NCBI GenBank assembly: GCA_963930775.1
Contig: OZ005694.1
Location: forward strand, 2,108,001-2,172,000
Direction of reading: 5' to 3'
DNA length: 64,000 nucleotides
DNA from: Cliona cf. orientalis
Taxonomy: Eukaryota > Porifera > Demospongiae > Clionaida > Clionaidae
Shown here: positions 28,101-38,322 of the stretch, in pieces
Layout of the letters: the number at the start of each line of letters is the position of its first letter
Position numbering within the stretch: position 1 is the stretch's first letter
Position numbers and translations under genes: made by a program
The notes under the pieces: model-generated
The model's database searches: none
What the model was told of the DNA's origin: nothing
The model's input: the letters and a program-made list of their open reading frames with translations, nothing else

Positions 28101-29544
28101 ATGTCACCATTTTCTATCATACATGTCTGCTACAATAGGTCAGGTATGTGGTAAGGCAGAAAATCTCAAGTTGCAAACATTGATTACTATAATGTCATAA
28201 TACTAATGCGTAACATATCTGAGAATGACTTGGGGCTTGTATACGTAATCATCCCCTATACTAGATCCAACGTAAGGAGCATTGCCCATGGAATGTTGTT
28301 GGTGTATGTAGACTGCCTTCCTAGGATCACTGGCAGTGAAAAAAAAGATGGAAAAAAATTGGCCCCGGGTGGGATTCGAACCAGTGCACGCATTTGACAC
28401 TGGTTGGCAGACACTGAGCTTAACCATTGCACCATCTGGATAGTAGTCATTTCCTTCATACTTTAGTGGTCAGAAACTATTACGACTCGTATTTCAAAAT
28501 TGAAAGTGAAAATCAAAAATCTGAGACGATTCAATTATTATTTTTGATCCACTCTACATGCTGATATAAAAATTATTGCACAATACCTTTTCCTGTGCTT
28601 CGAATGAATTATTTATATTACATTACATTACATTACATTACATTACATTAATTACATTACATTACACGCTCACATATTCTTTTATCTTAGGTTGTAACAA
28701 GCTAAACCACAACCTAAGATAAAAGAATTTTATCAACAAGTAATTAGTTAATGGTATGTCACCAGTTCCTATCATATATGTCTGCTACAATAGGTCAGGT
28801 ACGTGGTAAGGCAGAAAATCTCAACTTGCAAACATTGATTACTATACCCACTATAACGTCATAATACTATTGTACAACGTGACATCTGAGATCTGTGTAT
28901 TTGAGAGTGACTTGGGGCTGTAATCATCCCCCAGTCTAGATCCAACATAAGGAGCATCACCCATGGAATGTTATTTGTGTATGTAGACTGCCTTCCCAGC
29001 ATCACTGGCAGTGAAAAAAAAAGATGGAAAAAAATTGGTCCCGGGTGGGATTCGAACCAGTGCACGCATTTGACACTGGTTGGCAGACACTGAGCTTAAC
29101 CATTGCACCATCTGGATAGAAGTCATTTCCTGCATGCTTTAGTGGTCAGAAACTACTACGACTCGTATTTCAAAACTGAAAGTGAAAATCAAAAATCTGA
29201 GATGATTCAATTATTATTTTTGATCCACTCTACATGCTGATATAAAAATTATTGCACAATACCTTTTCCTGTGCTTCGAATGCATTATTTACATTACATT
29301 ACATTACATTACATTACATTACATTTATTACATTACATTACACACTCACATATTCTTTTATCTTAGGTTGTAACAAGCTAAACCACAACCTAAGATAAAA
29401 GAATTTTATCAACAAGTAATTAGTTAACGGTATGTCACCAGTTCCTATCATATATGTCTGCTACAATAGGTCAGGTATGTGGTAAGGCAGAAAATCTCGA
29501 CTTGCAAACATTGATTACTATACCCACTATAACGTCATAATACT
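25195..29544. repeat. Tandem array of about 650-bp tRNA-SINE units, left part
   Basis: Six units can be anchored on ATTCGAACCAGTGCACGCAT at about 25741, 26398, 27079, 27729, 28373 and 29050, giving periods of 644-681 bp. Each unit contains the tRNA-like head (minus strand), a T-rich Pol III stop, a unique body, a 20-bp inverted repeat (for example 26043-26095) and an (ATTAC)n tract of variable length. Units are highly similar but not identical, with shared variants in alternate units. The short ORFs (about 60-100 aa) on both strands are unit-length by-products. Confidence 0.9.
27066..27147 (-). ncRNA. tRNA-like head of the array unit (representative copy)
   Basis: On the minus strand a Pol III A box (TGGTGCAATGG) and a perfect B box (GGTTCGAATCC) sit at tRNA spacing, followed just past the 3' end by a T-run (AATTTTTTTCC) that could terminate Pol III. 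The acceptor and T stems do not pair fully, so this is a tRNA-derived SINE head, not a working tRNA. Equivalent heads occur in all twelve units; the last one (about 41741) has lost B-box bases (GGATTTGAACC). Confidence 0.65.
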
Positions 29545-29632
29545 TAGCCTCGTCCCCAGCCTCCCCAATCTTTGTTCAACGCACGCGAGAAAAAGAGGGG
29601 GAGCCTGGTACGCGAAGTCACGTGCGCTACGT
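29545..29632 (+). repeat. Left 88-bp terminal inverted repeat
   Basis: Exact reverse complement of 38235-38322. It starts at the edge of the ATAATACT duplication and ends at GCTACGT, after which the two arms diverge. Confidence 0.95.
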
Positions 29633-30089
29633 TTAAAGGCGAAGGATGGCGAAGGGTGATTATCGCGCGTAGGTGAGCGCGGTTTGCGGTGGGTACCGGT
29701 GGACGTAATGCCTCGCCCACTCAATCACATTATAGCTCACGCGCACGCCGCGTGCTTACTCCTCTCTCAATACAGATCGAGTGCTATCATCCCTGGAGCT
29801 GTATCCAAGAGTTCAGTACGTCGTCGAGTCACTTCGTCGTAGCCTTAGCTATACCAGTTTGACTCAAGTATAGCCTAGTCCACATCTACGTAGCTCAGTG
29901 CTAGATATAGCCATCCCTCAAGTATACAATTGCCATCTGTACACGGTACACATATTATTATACACAATAGCATTGATATGTATAAAATTTTAATATTATT
30001 ACATATCATAGTATTAAATATTAAAATTAATGTTGACACACAAAAACTAGCTGTATTTACTATTCATATACATGTAGTGCAAGCTAAGC

Positions 30090-33029
30090 ATGGCAGAGAA
30101 GATAGCGTACTTGAGAAAGAGGTACCGTGAGACACCATCAGCCGACAAAAAAGTCAAGTTTTCTGATATCCACAGTGATCTAACCACTCAATTCCCTTTG
30201 GTATCATGGAATTCACGGATGGTTTCTGAAACGGTGCGGAGTGCTTTTCCACAGTCGTCCAGTAAGCAGCATGGGAAGTACCATACCACTTATGTGCATG
30301 GCATTGAAGTGAACGAACCAGATCTTGCTGATCCTCATTCAACTCTCCTTGTCAGTTTGAAACAGTCGCTAGAAGCAGAAAAGGCCAAGAATGATCAATT
30401 GGTTCTGAACACTCGGAAACTGGAGGAAGAAAATGCCACACTACGAGGTCTCTTAGCAACAGCTTTTCAACCACATGTCATTGAGAGTCAAGTCCAGTCA
30501 ATGATGAATTCAGCTCGTAGTGCTTATCACGGTCCTGATACAGTTGACCATTTTAATAGTTTTTCTATCGATCACCTGATTAGTGAGCTTCACACACACG
30601 CCCCAGATGTTTTTCGCTTGTTTAATTTGATTGGTAATGTTGATCGTCATGAAGATGCCGACAACACTAAAATTGCACAACTCCGATCCGTTTCATCACT
30701 ACTAAACCTCCTTAAATGTCGCTCAATCAAGGTTCTCGGGGTACAGCTTCTTCTGACATTCATGTTAATTGCTCGTGCTACAAATAAACAAGTGAGCAAT
30801 ATAACACTGTTTCAATCATCATACAATAACTGCTATAATAATGAATAATAATTAATACTGTAGGCTATCACAGTTATGAATCATTATGGTGCTTGTGTCT
30901 CTTACACTACTGCATGGAAGTATCTCAAGCAATTGACACAAGAGGCCAGATATCTAGAGGTGGTTAGGGAAGGGCACTGGCAGTGGGTGTATGATAATCT
31001 TAATTATCTCTTGTCAATTCGGCACGAACGTGAAGGTAGGTACACATTATTATACATAATATTGACAGGACACCAATATTGTGGTCAGATTATTTGGGGG
31101 AGGGAAGGGGGGTGCATGGTGGCAGCAAAAGACCTCGGCTAAGTTCCCCCCCCCCCCTCCAAATCCAATCTATAAGTTGCTACACTCACATGCACATGTA
31201 CATGCATGTACCAAATCAACACTTACATGTATGTACAGATCATCACTCCAGCATGTTGAATGCAACTGCACGCCTGGCCATTAGAATCAGGTACGTACTT
31301 GCCAGATTTTCCTTTTGAATGGACAGACACCAACCCTCAGCGTAGCAGACAAACTCTCACCACCGATGATTTCCTACCAAGTAGTGAGGATGCCATGAAA
31401 TTACAGCAAAGTGCTGCCCAGTATCTAATGAGCTTTCTAGTAGAGAATTTCACTGACCTCACAGATCTCCAATGTTATGTACCACCAATGGAGTCAATAC
31501 ATCCACCACAGAAAAGTGAGGTGATTCCCATGAAGATTCTATTCAAGGATGAAAAGTTAAAAAGTGACACGATTGACATATTGACTCAGTTGATGGAGGA
31601 TAGCAATATTGATGGCACACCCCAGGTATGTACATACTCTAATAGGCATTTGAAGCAATATACAATGCATGTATTGTTATTGATATCACACACATGTACA
31701 CATGTACACATGCATACACACATGCACACACATACATGAACACACAACAAAAATAGTCGATAATTGGAGACCAACTAACATGCAAAGTTATCAGAGGCTG
31801 TAAGCTGTGGAGGCAGGGTGAGATTGAGCAAAAGAACAGGCTGTCATGGGCCAATGAAGTGCCAGGTGTGGTTTATTTGGAATATAGTGTAGCATGCATG
31901 GTTACGTACATGTACTTTTAAATGCAGGAGACTTTCACTTCCTCTGGGAGTGTCTGAGAGTCCTATACATGATCTTGTGGGGTACTCCTGCACAGCCAGG
32001 TAGCCTGTGTAACCTACGAGAACTGCTAAATAGAAAGCAAGTAGACAAAGCAGTGAAGGTATTCAGTACAGGAGATGAGTTTCTACTACACTGTTTCAAG
32101 GCACACTTAAAGGCCAGGATTTATACATTTTTTCAAGTTAGCACTGCTAATGATAAAATTGTACACGACTGCTCACGTCAGTGGCTTCACAACACGGCTA
32201 TAAAGCTTCTACCCCACACTGTTATGCCAGCAAAATCTGATGACCCAGTATACAGCCTCCATCGCTGCTTTCTCCACCTGGGGTTCCTATATGTGGATTT
32301 AAGAAATGCCATTAGATGGGAAAAAGGGCCACACATAATCAGGCACTGGAAGCTATGGCTACCTCGCTTCATAGCAACTGGTTGCAAGAATTATGCAACC
32401 GAGAGTGTTCATCTTTTGGCAGGTCTATGTGCTGACCTACCAAAACATATGGCGTACATCAATACACACAATCGTACTGTCAATGTCGAGGGGAAGCCAG
32501 GACGAGGGAAGCCCATCGACCAAATGATGGAACATTACATACTGTATGTACATTTTTTGGGCATGATTTGCATGTATGCATGCATTGCACACATATAAAA
32601 TACATTATACACGCATATGTACTTATCTTTTGCTATTCCAGGGTATTGAAGCAAGCAATGAAAGCAGGAGGAGGAAATCTGACGCCTAATCACATAGAGG
32701 ATTTGTCTTTGTGTGCCCTTTTCCTCATGTCTGCAGCAAAACAGGTCGATCAAGCCTACAATGCACATCAGTCCTATAAACACACAACTCGAGATGCTGA
32801 TAGGGATGTAAATAAGATAGTAGCAGTTTTGTTGGACAAACAAGCAGTAGTTCCTGTTGAAGACCGCACAAGTCCAACGTTTGAGGATCCTACTCCTAAC
32901 GGCTTAAAGAAGATGTGCAACACGTCTTGGATACAGGAAACGTTGTCACGAAACCCTACTGAAGACCTGAGCATGGAAGAAGAGAACCATATTGATGAAT
33001 TTGATTATGAAATCTGTGATGCACATTGA
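30090..33029 (+). CDS. DUF6589-like protein, six exons, candidate transposase
   Basis: Exons: 30090-30791, 30864-31035, 31239-31625, 31757-31865, 31928-32543, 32642-33029, all with GT-AG borders and consistent phase except for one 4-bp excess in exon 3. Intended length is about 789 aa. Exon 1 has a coiled coil (SLKQSLEAEKAKNDQLVLNT, residues about 85-130). Exon 2 encodes WQWVYDNLNYLLSIRHERE, and exon 3 begins with DHHSSMLNATARLAIRIR. Exon 4 has the hallmark GDQLT motif, and exon 5 has GDFHFLW, then a conserved block (FLYVDLRNAIRWEKGPHII, INTHNRTVNVEGKPGRGKPI) and DQMMEHYI. These match my recollection of DUF6589 proteins of fungi and sponges. GTAC is doubled at 31291-31298, shifting frame between RLAIRIR and YLPDFPFEW, so this copy may be inactive. 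ATTAAA at 33085 could be the polyadenylation signal. Biochemical function is unknown. Confidence 0.75.
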
Positions 33030-33130
33030 ACTACATGTCATATATCAATACCACTTTAGTATTGTTACTCTCGTTATCTCCTGTATTAAAGCACGTAAAT
33101 GAATATTACATGAATGATAAAATCAACAAA

Positions 33131-35113
33131 CTAAGCACACCTTCGACGTTTACACGGAACATATTGGTATAAAACATCAGAAATTACATTAAAAAATCTG
33201 TCCTTGATGTCAGTGCGAATACCATATAAAGAAATGTCAGAAGCAGTCTCAAGGTATTCAGCTTGCAAACATAGTTCATCAATTGTCGAGTCAGGACACA
33301 CAAAGTCAACACCAAACATACTAAGGCACGGATTTTCAACAATGTAAGCTTTTCTCTCTGCATATAAGCGCTCCTTGAGAGTCTTCAAGAGCTGTTCATT
33401 TACTTTCCTAATAGCTGACCGTTTTGGACGTCTTGTTTGCTTGCCCAGTTCCAACACATTTAGCCGGTCATTAGACGAGATTGCTGATGGTGTACAGACG
33501 TCACAGCATCTCAATGGCGGTATGAACTCATTATACTCTTCACCCATTCCACTTAGTAACGTTTTCCTTCGACAGATCTTATCATTTACAAAGTTGGAGA
33601 GAGTTTTATCCTGGATTTTGCTTCTGCTACTTTTTTTGTCACTATAGAACAAATGACCTCTAGCAGGGCACCCATTGCGACCAGCACGGCCGAACAACTA
33701 TACATATTAGAATAATAATACATAATACAATAGAGTTGCTAACATACTAGACTAAGTTCTTGCTACACATTGTACCTGATAAAGCTCAGTTGCCATTTTT
33801 GGGATACCATAAACAACCACTACTTCAACATCTGCTATGTCCATCCCCTACAATTAATTTACACATCATGATTATTATACCCCGTGCCTGAAATATAGTG
33901 TGCATACCATCCCAAAAGCTACTGTCGCTACAAGACATCTTAAAGTGGAGTCATCGCTTTTAAACAGGTGCTGAAGAGCAGTCTTGGTATTCTGTGAGAT
34001 GCTTGCATGATACATACCAACATATTCTTTCTTAGTAGAAGCGACTTGTAGCATATGAAATATCTTCCATGCTTGGTGTTTCGTTTGTGTGAACACTAAC
34101 GTTTTAGGCACACTTGCAGGTGATGTAATCTTTAGAGATTTCACCAGACCATCTAAATCTCTCTACGGTCATAATGCTCAATAAAAAAGATACTTTATTT
34201 TAACATTGAAGCTTGCTTACATTCAAAGTCTTGATTGGACTACAAGATAAGTAGATGTTTGGACGATCAAGGTCACAGTGCACAATCACCGGATTACTGA
34301 GCTGAAGTGAACTAATAATTGTAGCTTCTACTTCAGGAGGGGCTGATGCAGTTAGAGCCATAAATGGCACATCTACTAGTGCTCTTACTCCTCCCATTCT
34401 ATCAAGGCTGTCCGAAAATCTTTCCCCCTAATACAACATTCTACATATTATATAATCTATATTATACAAAATACGAAAAAATCTGACCATTCCACTATGC
34501 AATGGGCTTCGTCAATAGCCACAAGTGCAAGGTGCTTCTTGAATACACTATTGGAGAGAGTATCTCTCCAAACAGGAAGCTGAAGAGACTCAGGCGACAA
34601 AAAAACTAATATCATGCATTATCAAAAGTAATAATATTAATAATCAAAACTGTAAAATCATACCAAATCGATACTTTCCCTTAGAAACATCAGATACATC
34701 AGATGAACATGCCCGAACAGCACTAACACCTATATCACGTAGTTGCTTTACCTACACATTTTTTTAATAGTCCAAGGATACTCCTAGTCGCCCGCTGCAT
34801 ATAGCTAACTCACCTGCTGATCCATAAGACTGATAAGTGGGCTTACAACAACTCCAATTGCTTTCTTATTCACAGCTAAGGGGACCAAAAACATACAGAG
34901 AGACTTTCCTCCACCGGTGGGCATGCGCACAAAAACATCCTTGCCGTGCACAACCGGAAGGAGAGCTTCCAATTGTCCAGGTCTGAAGGTAGTAAACTTG
35001 AAATGACCCTGTAAAGCTTCTTTCAGTTTCCTGTAGCCCACACAGGTTTCCATTTCTGGAATGCTAAGCCCGTCCAACTTCAAGTCGCAATCACACAACG
35101 CACCCATGGCCAT
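33131..35113 (-). CDS. RecQ-like DEAH helicase, seven exons
   Basis: Exons: 35113-34814, 34751-34664, 34605-34488, 34427-34221, 34162-33908, 33847-33776, 33697-33131. The ATG at 35113 is the first true start (the longer frame begins at TTG). All helicase motifs are present in order: FTTFRPGQLEALLPV (motif 0), MPTGGGKSLC (I), VVVSPLISLMDQQ (Ia), LVAIDEAHCIVEW (II, DEAH), FMALTASA (III), KTLVFTQTKHQ (IV), VATVAFGMGMDIADVEVVVV (V) and LYQLFGRAGRNGCPARGHLF (VI). A RecQ zinc subdomain follows (CRRKTLLSGMGEEY, then CCDVC). About 535 aa in total, a short RecQ without obvious HRDC. Exon lengths total 1,607 nt, one short of a full frame. The phase break falls at the G-run starting exon 4 (34424-34428), suggesting a lost G. 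RecQ enzymes unwind DNA 3'-5', here probably serving transposition. It converges with the DUF6589-like gene, leaving about 100 bp between them. Confidence 0.85.
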
Positions 35114-35333
35114 TTGAAACGATCCCGCCAAGACTCAAATTTGAAATAATATTACTTCACACGTGACAGGCCAAATAATGTGACACTAGTCTACTATTTA
35201 AATTATTTATGAGACAATCGAGAGTAACAGTACTTGTATTTTTCATCGCTTTTATATACCATGCAAAGGCAATCTTACAGTAGCTTATTTTAATACTCCA
35301 GCTTACCTTCGTGGCTCGTGGACATCCCGGTGT

Positions 35334-36651
35334 CCGGGAATATGAATTCGGTGGACTGGAATGGTGGAATGGAACGGTGGAGTGGACTACTGGAGTGGAG
35401 TACTGGACTGGATTACTGGAGTGCCACGCCCATGCACAAATGCACAATTTGGTCCAACTTCCATGGCTACAAATTTGATTTCTAAACGCTAAGAGGCTGG
35501 CAGGGGATGGATGACATCACTTGGTGACCAAGTCTACCTAGCTAGTCATGATGTCAGAATGAGGCTGCCATCAGAGACTCACTTGCTGACCGTTGTATAG
35601 CTGGCTCTCTTAAATTATAAATATGTAACGCCACGCTCAGTCCCGATCCCCACGTCACACTCGTTGGCAGACTCACTCGCGTCTACGGGTGGTCGCAGGA
35701 CCCCGGACTGGCCCCCACCTGTAACGACTGCTCCCTGCCTGCGCTCTCTTACAGTAGTTGTAGGTATTAAACAAGGGGAAATACTAGGGAGAACTGAACA
35801 ATACACCTGCACACACTATTTATACAGTCCATGACGCAATACAGGAAGTAATCAGTTACATAATGTTTCCTGTTTGTTACAAATAGACTGTGAAATGGTA
35901 ATTAGGACATGGGTACCATGCAGGTATTAACCTATTCCTGTTCACAAAGAGGATATCAAATTACTCAATACTGATGAAGCCTGGGTGCACGTCTGACTCA
36001 CTGACATGTAGCGGGTACATGTATTACAGGACATGCCTCAAGGGTCGGGAGTGTATAGACAGCGGACCTGGACTAGGTCTGACCGAGAAATACTACTTTC
36101 TCTAATACAAATTTGACACTGAACAATAGTAACAGACCTTCATCTAATCTATGCTCAGATCATGATCAGATTATGCTTCTGGCAGCAGTCTGTGACAACG
36201 GGTCGGGTAGCTAGCATAATCCCTGGTTCATGCTCAAGTTTATGAGTTCCCTGAGGTATAGTCTAGCTATGTAGTACCATATGGATGAGTCTAATGAGCC
36301 TCTTTCAGGCTCTGGGGCTTGTAGTACTCTAGACTACCTCGAGCTCCATTGTATACAGAGTTGTGTTATCATAGTACAGTACTGTGCCTCCGAGTCCTGC
36401 CACTCTCTGAGCATACTAAGGGGAAGCTATAGCATTTACAAGTGCATTGGCTAGCTAGATGATTGCAGATGGGGAGATTTAATGGCAGCCTTTTAGTGTT
36501 GATTAGTCTAACTAATTTCGATCTAGCCATGCCAGGACCAGTGTATTTGTGGGCGTGGCACTCCAGTAATCCAGTCCAGTACTCCACTCCAGTAGTCCAC
36601 TCCACCGTTCCATTCTACCATTCCAAGTCCACTGAATTCACATACCCCCGG
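35334..36651. mobile_element. Nested 1.3-kb element with long TIRs (GGAGTGGA repeats)
   Basis: Ends form an inverted repeat of about 100 bp: CCGGGAATATGAATTCGGTG at the left, and GTGAATTCAGTGGACTTGGA-like sequence in the reverse complement of the right. Both contain the short motif CTGGAGTGGAGTACTGGAC and then GTGCCACGCCCA. Possible 3-bp duplication TGT on each side. The interior has no recognised coding sequence. It lies just upstream of the RecQ-like start, in the right arm of the larger transposon. A related single end is at 43335-43425. Confidence 0.6.
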
Positions 36652-36659
36652 TGTCCTAA

Positions 36660-38234
36660 CGGTAAACGTCCCATCCAAATTACGTCCGGGGGACGTAAAC
36701 GGATTAACGAGCTACGTCTGGGGGGACGCATGTCGCCATCGAATATTGTCCGGTGGGACGCGATTCACCGTTGAACTGCGTCCCACAGCGTAGAATGTCG
36801 TCCCCTTCACAGACTTACGCTGCTCGCGGCTGCCGGGCTCATAACAAGAGTATGGTCTTGACAGTACTAGTAGTAAGATAAAATTAATGTTGTTGAATAC
36901 TATCTTATATTATTATAGCTACTTATAATTACTTATCATGATCCATGAATCAAAAGATATTATACACGCATCAACAACAAGAATGGCAGTGCCATAGTTC
37001 AGTGTACGTCTCAAGGAACAGAGAAGAATCCAACACAGCATATATTATAATATATGATACCAATGCTCACACTTGTCGCATTGAATCATGTCTCCATACA
37101 GTGACTCTGGCATTTGGCAACTACAAAATACTTCTACCTCCCAATACTAGGGGGAAGTGATTGTTATGCACCTGTCAATTTCAAGCCCCACTACTCCCTA
37201 TAGGGGTGAGGGTCAGGCATTTCAACGTCCACTGATGCAAATTTTGGCCTAAAGGGTGGGGCACTTGATCCAATAGGGAATAGGAAGGGCAGTTGATCGC
37301 ATAATCATTGCATATGTGCACTAATACATCATTAATTATTACGCATGGCAAAATCAATACACAGCTCCAATAGAGGGGGCAATTAGGAGGTTTTGCTATA
37401 ATTTTGGCCCAGGGGTGGAGATTTTTAACTTCCTGGGTGTCAAATCCCCACCCTAGCCCCTATGGGGGGTAGTAGGGCTTGGGTGCATTACGTCGGCTGC
37501 ATTTTCTTGTGGTTGGAAACCGCACAAGTTCTTTTTTTTCCTGAAACACTGCAAGAGTTGATTTCTCATCTGAGTGTTACTGTGCATGGAAGTATATATT
37601 GACATATACTGTTTCACTGTCATAATAATATTATTATTTATTAGCTAGCTACATACCGTGCTCTTCTCTCCATCATTCTCATCATCTTGCCAGCGGCTTC
37701 CCATCTCAGCCCCTTAATTCACAAGAGGGACTCGGAGGAAGGGGCTGGGCACCCAGACTAGCTACTTCCCATCAATGCTTATCTTCTCTCCACCATCTTC
37801 CTCTCCATTAATGCCTAACCCTTTGGCGCCTTTTTCATTGGGGCGCTCGCGGTGGCGGGCGGACGTTATTCCGTTGCGTGGGACGGATATCGTTAATTGA
37901 TGACGTCCCCCCGGACGTATATATTTACGTCCCCCGGACGCGATTCTACGGGGGACGCTATACGGCATGACACCGGGACGATTCCATTCGGATCCTCGCC
38001 GCGTTTTCGCTGCTCCTTCCCGACAAAGGTATCGTTCCCCGTGCCATTTGAGATAATATATTTGGCAGGAATTCACGGACAATAGAAAACTGCACAACTC
38101 AAGCATAAAACCAGCGGAACGATAAGCCGCGTTCTTACCGGGAACTTTGCGGTTAGCCACGTGGCGGTTTGCGATCCTGCCCCCTGTACCCTCCGCCTAC
38201 GTTAATTTATTTCAAACGCTAAGACGCGTTTATG
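36660..38234. repeat. Right-arm region with ACGTCC / GGGGACG motif clusters
   Basis: Two clusters (about 36665-36815 and 37860-38000) contain many copies of ACGTCC, GGGGACG and GGGACGC in both orientations, for example TACGTCCGGGGGACGTAAAC. The AT-rich stretch between has a CCCCA(T/C)CCC-rich segment (37160-37490). No gene was recognised; the 132-aa minus ORF at 37762-38160 has no recognisable domain. Confidence 0.5.
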
Positions 38235-38322
38235 ACGTAGCGCACGTGACTTCGCGTACCAGGCTCCCCCTCTTTTTCTCGCGTGCGTTGAACAAAGATT
38301 GGGGAGGCTGGGGACGAGGCTA
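38235..38322 (-). repeat. Right 88-bp terminal inverted repeat
   Basis: Exact reverse complement of 29545-29632, ending at GAGGCTA and followed by the ATAATACT duplication. Confidence 0.95.

Larger units (their letters stand above)
29545..38322. mobile_element. 8.8-kb TIR transposon carrying DUF6589-like and RecQ-like genes
   Basis: Both ends are identical inverted repeats of 88 bp (29545-29632 and 38235-38322) that begin TAGCCTCGTCCCCAGCC. The flanks carry an 8-bp direct repeat ATAATACT (29537-29544 and 38323-38330). The uninterrupted array unit has this octamer once, so the insertion site and its duplication are certain. The cargo is two convergent spliced genes, DUF6589-like (plus, 30090-33029) and RecQ-like (minus, 33131-35113), plus a nested 1.3-kb element and GGGGACGT-rich sequence in the right arm. 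An 8-bp duplication is shared with hAT, P and Zisupton-type elements, but no transposase of those types is seen, so the DUF6589-like protein is the candidate. Confidence 0.85.

Noticed and set aside
31586..31854. Cys/Val-rich ORFs on the minus strand near 31.7 kb
   Set aside because: They are the complement of a CA/ACATGC repeat within an intron of the DUF6589-like gene.
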